From Ruegeria atlantica (GTDB lineage: Bacteria > Pseudomonadota > Alphaproteobacteria > Rhodobacterales > Rhodobacteraceae), in the NCBI RefSeq assembly GCF_013032455.1, contig NZ_WQCF01000003.1, positions 310,001 through 374,000 on the forward strand: a DNA stretch of 64,000 nt, written 5' to 3'. The number at the start of each line of letters is the position of its first letter. Position 1 is the first letter of the stretch. A program made the position numbers and the translations under genes. The notes under the pieces were generated by a model. That model saw only the letters and a list, made by a program, of their open reading frames with translations. It was not told the origin of the DNA and searched no databases. Positions 1-8,984 of this stretch are shown here, piece after piece.

Positions 1-1319
1 TACTGACGCAGGCCCTGACGCGGGCAGGGTGCAAGGTTCACGCGACCTCGTCGCTGACCACGCTGATGCGCTGGGTCGGTGAGGGCAAGGGCGACGTGGT
101 GATCTCGGACGTGGTCATGCCAGATGGAAATGGATTAGAGATGCTGCCGAAGATTGCGCAGGATCGCCCCGGTTTGCCGGTTATCGTAATCTCGGCGCAA
201 AACACCATTATGACGGCGATTCAGGCCGCCGAGGCAGATGCTTACGATTACCTGCCCAAGCCTTTTGACCTGCCTGATTTGATGAAACGCACCGCGCGGG
301 CGCTGGAGCAAAAGCAGCGGGTGCAGACCGAAGTGGCCGAACCTTCCGAGGACCGCCCCGAGGAGCTGCCTTTGGTCGGGCGCACCCCGGTCATGCAGGC
401 GCTATATCGGTTGGTCGCCCGGGTGATGAATACTGACCTGTCGGTGATGATTTCTGGTGAAAGTGGCACCGGCAAATCTTTGATTGCACGCGCTATTCAT
501 GATTTCTCGGACCGTAGAACGCTTCCTTTTGTCACTGTCACGGCGGCCGATTTGCGTGATCTTGAGGGCCCTGCGCGTGTCATGGCGAGGGTGCGGGGCG
601 GCACGCTGCTGATCGACGAGATCGCAGACATTGAGGATGAATTGCAAGCCCGCATCGTGCGAATGATGGATACACCCGGTGATCATGTGCCGCGGTTCAT
701 GGCCACTAGCCAATCGGATCTGACCGAAGCAATGGAGGGCGGCCGTGTACGGCAGGATCTCTATTATCGTTTGTGCGGTGCAACGGTACATGTGCCGGCC
801 CTGCGCGAGCGCGTGGATGATATCCCCCTGTTGGCCGAACACTTTTTAGCGCGGGAAGAGCGTGAGCACGGCGCGATGCGCTGGCTCAGCGAAGATGCGG
901 TCGAACTGGTGCGGCGTTATTCTTGGCCTGGCAACGTTCGGCAGTTGGAAAATGCCATCCGACGCCTTAGCCTGACCAGTCGCGCCGATGAAATCTCGAA
1001 AACCGAAGTTGAGGCTGTGTTAGGCAGCCAACCCGAGGCCGAGCCGGTTCTGGGCGATGGGGAACGCGAGAAACTCTCGGCCTCAGTAGCCCGTCATTTG
1101 CGTCGCTATTTTGATCTGCATGGCAATATGCTTCCGCCTCCGGGGCTGTATCAGCGTATCCTGCGCGAGGTCGAGGCGCCCCTTATTGAGCTGGCGCTGG
1201 ATGCAACCGGTGGAAATCAGGCAAAATGTGCGGATTTACTTGGGATTAACCGAAATACGCTGCGCAAAAAGATAACAGACCTCGATATTCAGGTGACACG
1301 TAGGCGCAAACTGATGTAA
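1..1319 (+). CDS. ntrC: Nitrogen regulation response regulator NtrC (5' end outside window)
   Basis: The reading frame is open from base 3 and carries receiver-domain sequence before the first internal ATG at 66, so the gene starts upstream of the window. Visible in order: receiver with phospho-acceptor Asp (VISDVVMP) and the PKPF lysine, AAA+ domain with Walker A GESGTGKS and Walker B GTLLIDEI, and a C-terminal Fis-type helix-turn-helix ([20 protein letters not shown]). The GAFTGA sigma-54 contact loop is absent: the stretch between the Walker motifs is short and has no such sequence. Rhodobacter capsulatus NtrC also lacks GAFTGA and activates sigma-70 polymerase, so the same mode is inferred here. 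It lies 99 bp upstream of ntrY. ntrB is expected just outside the window. Confidence 0.93.
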   Translation, partial: LTQALTRAGCKVHATSSLTTLMRWVGEGKGDVVISDVVMPDGNGLEMLPKIAQDRPGLPVIVISAQNTIMTAIQAAEADAYDYLPKPFDLPDLMKRTARALEQKQRVQTEVAEPSEDRPEELPLVGRTPVMQALYRLVARVMNTDLSVMISGESGTGKSLIARAIHDFSDRRTLPFVTVTAADLRDLEGPARVMARVRGGTLLIDEIADIEDELQARIVRMMDTPGDHVPRFMATSQSDLTEAMEGGRVRQDLYYRLCGATVHVPALRERVDDIPLLAEHFLAREEREHGAMRWLSEDAVELVRRYSWPGNVRQLENAIRRLSLTSRADEISKTEVEAVLGSQPEAEPVLGDGEREKLSASVARHLRRYFDLHGNMLPPPGLYQRILREVEAPLIELALDATGGNQAKCADLLGINRNTLRKKITDLDIQVTRRRKLM

Positions 1320-1418
1320 TATCGCCACACAAACCGTGGCATCCGGGTTTGCATCCGGCAACGACCACGACATATGGCGGTACGTCGCGCACGCGACACA
1401 TCAGAATGAGGGCAGACG

Positions 1419-3707
1419 GTGGCAACCCGGGCACAGAGCGGGCCGATTCCAGCGATTAATCGGTGGCGGAAATCCCGAAAACTGCGCAATTTCGGCACTT
1501 TGGGGCTGGTTCTTCTAGGCCCTGTGTTGGCTTTGGCCACCTATCTTGTAATCGGACCGTTTGACCTTGGTGCGACTGCTCCGACATTGCGTCTGATCCT
1601 GCTGGCCGACCTCGTTTATGTGCTGGTCGTTGCCGCGCTTGTTCTGGGGCAAGTCTTCAATCTTATCGCAGCGCGCCGTGAGAAATCGGCCGGTTCACGT
1701 CTTCATCTAAGGCTGATCGGCGCTTTCACGCTGTTGGCACTGGTTCCGACCGTGACCGTTGCGATATTTGCAGGTCTGACAGTGAATATCGGCCTTGAGG
1801 GCTGGTTTTCGGAGCGTGTGCGTCAGGTGGTGGGCTCGTCCCTGACAGCGGCTGAGGCCTATGAACTGGAGCATCGGCAGGGTCTGACGCAGGACGCGAC
1901 CGTTCTGGCGCGTTTTCTGGATAATGCCCGGACCTTGGATTTCTACATCTCGGACGCAGAATTGCGTGAGGTTCTTGCGCAGGGGCAGGCACAGATTCAG
2001 CGCGGTCTGCGCGAAGCGTATGTGATTGACGGTAGTGGTGAAATCCGGTCGCGCGGGGATCGGTCCTACCTGTTCAACTACGAAGCGCCTACGCCTGAGC
2101 AGCTTGTTGAAGCCAGGGATAGCGGGTTGCTAGTGATTGCTGATTGGCAGAACAACGAATTTCGCGCCCTTGTGCCATTGCAGGCATATTTGGACCGGTA
2201 TCTATATGTGAGCCGCGAGGTGGATGGGCAGTTGTTGACCCTTCTGGATGACACCAAGGAAACAGCCCAATTCTACCAACAGCTTGAAAGCGAGCGGGGC
2301 AGGGTGCTGTTTGAGTTCGGGCTGTTGTATCTGGGTTTTGCAGTGATCCTTATTCTTGCAGCAATGTCGCTTGGAATGTGGTTTGCCGAACGACTGTCAC
2401 GCCCTGTGGGGCGATTGACAACCGCGGCGCAGCGCGTTGGGGCCGGTGACCTGAGCGTACAGGTGATTGAAGAGGCCAGCGATGATGAAATCGCTATGTT
2501 AGGGCGTTATTTCAATCAGATGACGCGGCAACTTAAAGGACAGCGAGACACTCTTTTAGAAAATACCCGCCATATCGAACGCCGGCGGCGGCTATTCGAT
2601 TCGGTGCTCAGTTCTGTGACATCGGGTGTGGTCGGCGTTGATCCGGATGGCTGCGTGACCTTTGTAAACCGCTCGGCAGAGCGGTTGCTGGACTGGACGC
2701 GAGGGGAAGAGCAACTGGCCATTGGTATCGCGGTGCCAGAGTTTCTGCCCTTGTTTGAAAACCTTAAGGATAGCGGGCAAGAGGCAGTGCAGGACGAGGT
2801 CAAGGTAACCCGTAAAGGGCGGCTTGAGAACCTGCTGGTCCGCATGGCCACCCGTCGTGGCGAAGATGGCGGGTTGGAAGGCTACGTGGTTGCTTTCGAC
2901 GACGTGACCGATCTTGTGAGCGCGCAACGGATGGCAGCTTGGGGTGATGTTGCCCGGCGGATCGCGCATGAGATCAAGAATCCACTGACACCGATCCAAC
3001 TGAGCGCTGAGCGTATCAAGCGCAAGTTCTCACGCAAGCTGGATGAGGAGGATTGTGACAGCCTCGTATCCATGACTGACGTGATTGTCCGGCAAACCAA
3101 TGATTTGCGGCGCATTGTGGACGAGTTCTCAAAGTTCGCGCGAATGCCCGAACCGGATCGCCGTGAAGAAGATATTGTCGGATTGGTACGCGAGGCGGTG
3201 CTGTTGCAGAAGGCCGGACAACCTGATGTGCAGATTGACGCCACTCTGCCGGATCAGCCCATTATGTCGGATGTGGACTCAACGATGCTGAATCAAGCGT
3301 TGACCAATCTGATCAAGAATGCCGGTGAGGCCATCGAAACGCTAAAACAAAAAGACCCACCAGAAAACTTGAAGCCACAGATCAAGGTGGATGTCAGCAA
3401 GGATGACGCGGGTACGGTTATAACGATTGCGGACAATGGCGTTGGTCTACCCGAAGACAGGGCGCGGCTGTTCGAGCCATATGTGACCACACGTGACGAG
3501 GGTACCGGACTGGGATTGCCCATCGTCAAGAAGATTATTGAAGAACACGGCGGGGCGCTCACGCTTGAGGACGCACCCGTCTTTGACGGACAGGACCATT
3601 TTGGCGCGATGGCCGTGATCCGGTTGCCGGGGGGCAATTTTTCCCCGGTCGACGCGCCGCAAAAGCAGGCAATTAAAACCAACATACTGAAAGCAGGCCA
3701 AAGATGA
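1419..3707 (+). CDS. ntrY: Nitrogen regulation sensor histidine kinase NtrY
   Basis: A 762-residue membrane histidine kinase, pairing with NtrX. The N-terminal third has several hydrophobic segments (about residues 25-110 and 290-315) flanking a periplasmic region. A HAMP segment follows (about 320-375), then a PAS domain (about 385-500) and HisKA with phospho-acceptor His517 in the motif AHEIKNPLTP. The HATPase domain has an N box near 625-640 (NQALTNLIKNAGEAI) and glycine boxes DNGVGL and GTGLGLPIVKK. The start is GTG at 1419, which gives the length usual for NtrY. The stop overlaps the ntrX start by ATGA at 3704-3707, indicating translational coupling. Confidence 0.94.
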   Translation: MATRAQSGPIPAINRWRKSRKLRNFGTLGLVLLGPVLALATYLVIGPFDLGATAPTLRLILLADLVYVLVVAALVLGQVFNLIAARREKSAGSRLHLRLIGAFTLLALVPTVTVAIFAGLTVNIGLEGWFSERVRQVVGSSLTAAEAYELEHRQGLTQDATVLARFLDNARTLDFYISDAELREVLAQGQAQIQRGLREAYVIDGSGEIRSRGDRSYLFNYEAPTPEQLVEARDSGLLVIADWQNNEFRALVPLQAYLDRYLYVSREVDGQLLTLLDDTKETAQFYQQLESERGRVLFEFGLLYLGFAVILILAAMSLGMWFAERLSRPVGRLTTAAQRVGAGDLSVQVIEEASDDEIAMLGRYFNQMTRQLKGQRDTLLENTRHIERRRRLFDSVLSSVTSGVVGVDPDGCVTFVNRSAERLLDWTRGEEQLAIGIAVPEFLPLFENLKDSGQEAVQDEVKVTRKGRLENLLVRMATRRGEDGGLEGYVVAFDDVTDLVSAQRMAAWGDVARRIAHEIKNPLTPIQLSAERIKRKFSRKLDEEDCDSLVSMTDVIVRQTNDLRRIVDEFSKFARMPEPDRREEDIVGLVREAVLLQKAGQPDVQIDATLPDQPIMSDVDSTMLNQALTNLIKNAGEAIETLKQKDPPENLKPQIKVDVSKDDAGTVITIADNGVGLPEDRARLFEPYVTTRDEGTGLGLPIVKKIIEEHGGALTLEDAPVFDGQDHFGAMAVIRLPGGNFSPVDAPQKQAIKTNILKAGQR

Positions 3708-5113
3708 GCGACATTCTGATCGTAGATGACGAGCGCGATATTCGCGAGCTGGTGTCCGACATTCTGGAGGACGAAGGCTATTCAACCCGGCTGGCCGGCA
3801 ACTCGGATGAGTGCATGGCCGAGATCAACTCTGAGCCACCGGGACTGCTGATTCTGGATATCTGGCTGAAAGATAGCCGCATGGACGGGATCGATATCCT
3901 GAAGGCTGTGAAACGCGACAACCCGGACGTACCGGTTGTTATTATTTCGGGCCACGGCAATATCGAAATCGCGGTGGCTGCCATCAAGCAGGGGGCATAT
4001 GATTTCATTGAAAAGCCCTTTAATATTGACCAGCTGATGGTGGTGATCCGCCGAGCGATGGAAACCTCTCGCCTGCGTCGCGAGAATGCGTCGCTAAAGC
4101 GAAAAGAGGTCACCAATTCGGACATGATCGGCAAATCCGCCGCGTTCCGTGCGATGCAGGGTCAGTTGGACAAGGTGACCAAGTCGAACGGTCGCGTGAT
4201 GTTGAGCGGCCCGGCCGGATCAGGCAAGGAAATCGCGGCACGATATATTCACGCTCATTCCAACCGCGCCAACGCGCCTTTTGTGACGGTGAACTGTGCC
4301 GGGATCGAGCCTGAGCGGGTCGAAGAAGTTCTTTTTGGACGGGAATCCTCGGAACGTGGCATCGAATCCGGTCTGCTGGAAGAGGCCCATGGCGGCGTGG
4401 TTTATTTTGATGAAGTTGCGGACATGCCTTTGGGCACTCAGTCCAAGATCCTGCGTGTGCTCGTAGATCAGCAATTTCAGCGTGTGGGCGGTTCGGACAA
4501 GGTGCGTGTCGACTTGCGTGTCATTTCTTCGACCAACCGTGATCTTGAGGCCGAAATCGCGGCCGACCGGTTCCGCGAAGAACTGTATCACCGTCTGAAT
4601 GTGGTTCCAATCGCGGTGCCTTCGCTTGAAGAACGGCGCGAGGATATCCCGGTTCTGGCACAGCATTTCATTGAGATGTGCAATGAATCGCAGGGTCTGG
4701 CGATGCGCGAGATCTCGGAAGAGGCGGTGGCGTTACTGCAGACCATGACTTGGCCGGGCAATGTCCGGCAGCTTAAGAACCTGATCGAGCGCGTTCTGAT
4801 TCTGGGTGAAGGATCGGGCCCGATCGAGGCCAAGGAACTGCCAGCCGAAGAGGAAAAGGCTGACGACACCGGACGTGTTGTGCTGTCGGGGGCTCTGGCC
4901 ACCTTACCCCTGCGCGAAGCCCGCGAAGCGTTCGAACGAGAATACCTGCTGACACAGATCAATCGTTTTGGAGGCAACATCAGCCGCACCGCCAGTTTTG
5001 TAGGGATGGAGCGCAGCGCGCTGCATCGCAAATTGAAATCACTGGGCGTTGTGACCTCGAACAAATCCGGCGCGCGGGTGGCGCAACTGGATGAACCGGA
5101 ACCGGCGGAGTAA
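3704..5113 (+). CDS. ntrX: Nitrogen assimilation response regulator NtrX
   Basis: A 469-residue response regulator, the partner of NtrY in control of nitrogen metabolism and, in some alphaproteobacteria, of envelope and respiratory genes. The receiver domain carries Asp52 (LLILDIW) and Lys104 (EKPF). The AAA+ domain has a glycine-rich Walker A-like motif GPAGSGKE and Walker B GGVVYFDEVADM. Where sigma-54 activators have GAFTGA it reads FGRESSERGIESG, so the sigma-54 contact loop is missing, as in NtrC of this operon. The C-terminus has a Fis-type helix-turn-helix (GGNISRTASFVGMERSALHRK). The start overlaps ntrY. Confidence 0.94.
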   Translation: MSDILIVDDERDIRELVSDILEDEGYSTRLAGNSDECMAEINSEPPGLLILDIWLKDSRMDGIDILKAVKRDNPDVPVVIISGHGNIEIAVAAIKQGAYDFIEKPFNIDQLMVVIRRAMETSRLRRENASLKRKEVTNSDMIGKSAAFRAMQGQLDKVTKSNGRVMLSGPAGSGKEIAARYIHAHSNRANAPFVTVNCAGIEPERVEEVLFGRESSERGIESGLLEEAHGGVVYFDEVADMPLGTQSKILRVLVDQQFQRVGGSDKVRVDLRVISSTNRDLEAEIAADRFREELYHRLNVVPIAVPSLEERREDIPVLAQHFIEMCNESQGLAMREISEEAVALLQTMTWPGNVRQLKNLIERVLILGEGSGPIEAKELPAEEEKADDTGRVVLSGALATLPLREAREAFEREYLLTQINRFGGNISRTASFVGMERSALHRKLKSLGVVTSNKSGARVAQLDEPEPAE

Positions 5114-5125
5114 TCCGTCGGGTCT

Positions 5126-5608
5126 TTATCCGGTCTGACCGGGAGAGATGATCTGGAACGACTCGTTGTCGTATTTCACATAGCACGACTGTGTTGTCAG
5201 CGGTGGCAAGGTTGTTGTGGGTACAGCTGGTGCCCGTGACTTATCGGCCTGCTTGCATGGCGGCAGGCTGACCGGACGAAATCCCTTTTTGGCCATGCAC
5301 TGCGCCTCGACCTGATTCCGCAGCCCTTGATTGACATCAACGGTATAAACACGCCCAGGCTGCCACCAGCCGGCCGAGCGATAGCACTGTCCACGACCAT
5401 CGCAATAGGTTCGACCGGGCCAGTAGGTGGGCGGGCTTTGACGAACCTGATTGGCGACGGGCACCTCATTGATGGCCTGAACCTGACATTGCGTGGTCTC
5501 TGTCTGTAGGCGAGATACGCTCTCGCCTTCGCGGTAATATAACGAAAGCGGGCCGTCGCAAGCCGACAGGGCCATTACCGGTAAAAGCAAACGAAGCACT
5601 GTTTTCAT
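5126..5608 (-). CDS. Small predicted lipoprotein, function unknown
   Basis: A 160-residue protein with a signal peptide and lipobox (LSAC, Cys17), so it is predicted to be a lipid-anchored envelope protein. The mature part is rich in Cys, Tyr, Trp and Pro (TYCDGRGQCYRSAGWW near residues 65-80) and carries further cysteines near the C-terminus (PPCKQAD, QSCYVKY). It is antisense to its neighbours and interrupts the otherwise co-directional ntrX-trkA order, so it has its own promoter. No family was recognised. Confidence that it is a gene rests on the clean lipobox and lack of a better frame. Confidence 0.75.
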   Translation of the reverse strand: MKTVLRLLLPVMALSACDGPLSLYYREGESVSRLQTETTQCQVQAINEVPVANQVRQSPPTYWPGRTYCDGRGQCYRSAGWWQPGRVYTVDVNQGLRNQVEAQCMAKKGFRPVSLPPCKQADKSRAPAVPTTTLPPLTTQSCYVKYDNESFQIISPGQTG

Positions 5609-5704
5609 GCACTTATCTTGCCTTAGCTTCGGCGGGATGACAAATCAATTGACCGTTTTGGGGGCATCTGTCATTCAAGCAATTCAGGCAGAAAGGCCAA
5701 AAAC

Positions 5705-7081
5705 ATGAAGGTCATCATTTGCGGTGCCGGTCAGGTCGGCTGGCAAATTGCACGGCACCTGTCGGGCGAGCTTAATGACGTAACGGTGGTGGACAACAAC
5801 CCCGATCTGGTGCGCCGCGCGACCGAGACGCTGGATGTGCAGGGTATTGCGGGATTCGCCAGCTATCCAGATGTGCTGGATCGGGCAGGGGCCCGAGACG
5901 CTGACATGATCATCGCCGCGACCCATTCGGACGAGGTGAACATGGTCACCTGTCAGATGGCGCACTCGATTTTCTCGATCCAGCGCAAGATTGCTCGGCT
6001 GCGGTCAAAGTCCTACCTTGAGGCGATCCATTCTGACCTGTTCCGGCGCGATCACTTGCCAATTGACGTTGTGATCAGCCCCGAACGCGAGGTGGCAGCA
6101 GCCGCCATGCAACGCCTGTCGGCCCCGTCCGCCTTTGATACCGAGATGTTCATGGACGGCAAGGCGCAATTGCTGGGCATCCGTCTGGAAGAAGACTGCC
6201 CCATCGTGAATACGCCTCTGCGGCAGCTTACTGACCTGTTTTCGACACTCAGCGCGATTGTTGTAGGCGTTCGGCGCGAAGGCCGCCTGTTCGCCCCGGA
6301 AACCGAGGATCAGCTGTTTGTCGGAGATGAGTGCTATGTGTTCACCAATGTAGATGACGTCGACCGCACGATGGAGGTTTTTGGTAAGACACAAAAGAAA
6401 CAGGATCGTGTCGTGATCGTCGGTGGCGGTAATGTCGGGCTTGAGGTCGCACGCACGCTGGAAGAACGTGAAAGTCGTGTGCGGGCCAAGATCATTGAAC
6501 GCGATCGCCAGTGCGCAGAATTGGCGGCCGAGGTGCTGGAACGAACTATTGTACTGAACGGCGACGGCCTGGACGCCGCTTTGCTGCGTGAGGCAGGCAT
6601 TGAACGTGCCGATGCGATGCTGGCGGTCACTGACGATGATCGTGCGAACATGCTGGCGGCAGTTCGCGCAAAGGCCGAAGGATGTATGCTGGCGATTGCC
6701 CTGATCAACGATCCCAGCATGGTGGCGCTTATGGGCCCGTTGGGAATTGATGCCTATATTAACCCTCGGGCCACGACAGTCAGTTCAATCCTGCGCCACA
6801 TTCGCCATGGGCGCGTGCGTCAGGTTTATTCTGTTGGCGACGCCGAAGCCGAGGTAATTGAGGCCGAGGTGCTGTCGACCTCGCCAATGGCCGGACAGAA
6901 GTTGCGCGACATTGATTTCCCCGAAGGCGTTCTGGTTGGAGCGGTCCGCAAGGGCGATGAGGTTTTGCGCCCGTCTGGCAGTTTGCGGATCGAAGAAAAA
7001 GACGTGGTAGCAATCTTTGCCATGGCCAAGGATGTCCCCGAGGTTGAGCGGTTGCTGCAGGTTTCGATCGATTTCTTCTGA
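5705..7081 (+). CDS. trkA: Trk potassium uptake regulatory subunit TrkA
   Basis: A 458-residue cytoplasmic NAD-binding subunit that gates the TrkH potassium channel. It has the TrkA double architecture: two RCK Rossmann modules each followed by a TrkA-C domain. The first begins at residue 1 (VIICGAGQVGWQIA), the second near residue 232 (VVIVGGGNVGLEVA). An acidic residue ends the second beta strand of the first module (VVDNNPD). The stop at 7079-7081 overlaps the trkH start by one base, so the two are one operon. Confidence 0.95.
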   Translation: MKVIICGAGQVGWQIARHLSGELNDVTVVDNNPDLVRRATETLDVQGIAGFASYPDVLDRAGARDADMIIAATHSDEVNMVTCQMAHSIFSIQRKIARLRSKSYLEAIHSDLFRRDHLPIDVVISPEREVAAAAMQRLSAPSAFDTEMFMDGKAQLLGIRLEEDCPIVNTPLRQLTDLFSTLSAIVVGVRREGRLFAPETEDQLFVGDECYVFTNVDDVDRTMEVFGKTQKKQDRVVIVGGGNVGLEVARTLEERESRVRAKIIERDRQCAELAAEVLERTIVLNGDGLDAALLREAGIERADAMLAVTDDDRANMLAAVRAKAEGCMLAIALINDPSMVALMGPLGIDAYINPRATTVSSILRHIRHGRVRQVYSVGDAEAEVIEAEVLSTSPMAGQKLRDIDFPEGVLVGAVRKGDEVLRPSGSLRIEEKDVVAIFAMAKDVPEVERLLQVSIDFF

Positions 7082-8619
7082 TGATGCGTGTGCGAACACA
7101 ACAAATCGGCTTGGTGCGACGGTTACCGTTGTTTTTGCTGATCTGGGGCGTGGTTTCGCTGTCGATGTGGATTCCGGGTATCTACGCTCTGGCGCTGGAT
7201 GATCACGAGACATCTCGATCCTTTTTCTATTCCGGTTTGCTGGGTTTGTTTGTTGTAGCGTCGGTTTCGTTGGCGACCTCAAACCGGATTCCGCGCCGGG
7301 GCACATTAGGGCAATTGGCAGTGTTGTTCGGATGTTTCACCGTTCTGCCGTTGTTTCTGGCCATCCCGCTTCATGATGCCTTGGGCAATACGACCTTCCT
7401 GAATGCCTATTTCGATATGGTCAGCGCCTTTACGACAACTGGGGCGGATATTTTCCCTGATCCCGATCGTCTGACGGCACCGCTGCACCTTTGGCGCGCG
7501 TTGGTTGGCTGGATGGGCGGGTTGCTGATGTGGATTTCCGCAGCCGCTATTCTGGCCCCGCTTTCGTTGGGCGGCTTTGAAATCACTGCGCGGGGCGAGC
7601 CTGGTCGCCCGGTGTCGGGCGTTGCGCAAAGCGAAGAGGTTGATCCGCGCGGGCGGTTGATCAGGGTGACACGAACCTTGACCCCTGTGTATGCAGGTCT
7701 GACCGCAGTGATTTGGCTGCTGCTCTTGATCGCAGGTGAGCAAGGGCTGACGGCGATCAGTCACGCAATGTCCACAATGGCCACCTCTGGGATCTCACCG
7801 GTTGGTGGGCTGGAAGGCGCGCAGGCCGGCATCACCGGCGAGGCGATCATTTTCCTGTTCTTGTTCTTCGCCTTGTCCCGGCTGACATTTTCAACCGATA
7901 CCGCAACTACCGGGTATTCGAGGCTGGACAAGGACCCGGAGTTTCGGATTGGCCTGCTGATTGTATTCGCCGTTGCCGTGCTTCTGCTATTCCGCGTGTT
8001 GGCCGGGGTGAATGAAATTGGCGGGACTGTGCAGCCGCTGGACGCGGTTCATGTGTTCTGGGGAATGCTGTTCACGGCTTTGTCGTTTCTGACCACCGCC
8101 GGGTTCGAAAGTTCAAATTGGAACGATGCACAGCAATTGTCAGGATTGGGTACACCGGGGTTGATACTGATGGGATTGGCCCTGATCGGCGGAGGTGTTG
8201 CCACTACGGCGGGTGGGGTCAAATTGCTTCGGGTATTTGCCCTTTACCTGAACGGCGCGCGCGAGATTGATCGCCTGATTTATCCCTCATCGGTCAGTGG
8301 TGCAGGCCAAGGAAACCGACGGATTCAAAGCGACGGCGCCTTTATTGCGTGGATCTTTTTGATGATGTTCGCGCTGACTGCGGCACTGTTCAACTTACTG
8401 CTAGCCATGATGGGGGCCGGGTTCGAGCAGGCCATGGTATTGACCGTAGCATCGCTCAGCACCACGGGTCCTTTGATCGAGCTTGCAACAGATATACCGA
8501 TCCGCCTGGTGGATTTGTCAGCGGGGGCCAAGCTGACCATGTGCGCGGCGATGGTGATTGGGCGGCTGGAAACGCTGGCGATTATTGCCTTGATCACGCC
8601 AACGCTCTGGCGGGACTAA
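7081..8619 (+). CDS. trkH: Trk potassium uptake transmembrane subunit TrkH
   Basis: A 512-residue polytopic inner-membrane protein with about ten hydrophobic segments. It shows the repeated selectivity-filter regions of the Trk/Ktr/HKT superfamily, for example FTTTGADIF near residue 120 and MATSGISPVGG near 240. Two ATG codons in tandem (7081 and 7084) are possible starts. The first overlaps the trkA stop by one base. TrkA and TrkH together form the low-affinity potassium uptake system. Confidence 0.94.
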   Translation: MMRVRTQQIGLVRRLPLFLLIWGVVSLSMWIPGIYALALDDHETSRSFFYSGLLGLFVVASVSLATSNRIPRRGTLGQLAVLFGCFTVLPLFLAIPLHDALGNTTFLNAYFDMVSAFTTTGADIFPDPDRLTAPLHLWRALVGWMGGLLMWISAAAILAPLSLGGFEITARGEPGRPVSGVAQSEEVDPRGRLIRVTRTLTPVYAGLTAVIWLLLLIAGEQGLTAISHAMSTMATSGISPVGGLEGAQAGITGEAIIFLFLFFALSRLTFSTDTATTGYSRLDKDPEFRIGLLIVFAVAVLLLFRVLAGVNEIGGTVQPLDAVHVFWGMLFTALSFLTTAGFESSNWNDAQQLSGLGTPGLILMGLALIGGGVATTAGGVKLLRVFALYLNGAREIDRLIYPSSVSGAGQGNRRIQSDGAFIAWIFLMMFALTAALFNLLLAMMGAGFEQAMVLTVASLSTTGPLIELATDIPIRLVDLSAGAKLTMCAAMVIGRLETLAIIALITPTLWRD

Positions 8620-8744
8620 GGTTTGCCATATGTAAATTGACTGATTTTTCATCTGGAAACTCGGTTAACTCCACTCCATACTCATCCAGAGGGAGCGCGT
8701 TGGTCCGCAGCGCGTAGCAAGAACAATGGCGAGATTATAAAAAT

Positions 8745-8984
8745 ATGGCTTCGGACAGACAGAATCTGCAGGACGCGTTCCTGAACAATGTACGGAAAGC
8801 AAAGGTCCCGGTCACAATTTTCCTGATCAACGGTGTGAAATTGCAAGGTGTCATCACCTGGTTCGATAATTTCTGCGTGTTGCTACGCCGCGACGGACAG
8901 TCGCAGTTGGTCTACAAGCACGCGATTTCGACGATCATGCCGTCGCAGCCGATCAGCCTGTATGAGGGCGAAGACGCCTCTTGA
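8745..8984 (+). CDS. hfq: RNA chaperone Hfq
   Basis: A 79-residue Sm-like protein covering the whole Hfq core: Sm1 motif in [18 protein letters not shown] and the Sm2 motif [10 protein letters not shown], with no long acidic tail, as usual in alphaproteobacteria. It forms a hexamer that pairs small RNAs with mRNAs. It overlaps hflX by one base (stop 8982-8984, hflX ATG at 8984), the classical hfq-hflX pair. Its presence is relevant to the two small-RNA candidates in this window. Confidence 0.97.
   Translation: MASDRQNLQDAFLNNVRKAKVPVTIFLINGVKLQGVITWFDNFCVLLRRDGQSQLVYKHAISTIMPSQPISLYEGEDAS

Noticed and set aside
5095..5125. Possible terminator after ntrX (CCGGCGGA/TCCGTCGG)
   Set aside because: A stem with a wobble pair overlaps the stop codon and lacks a T run.
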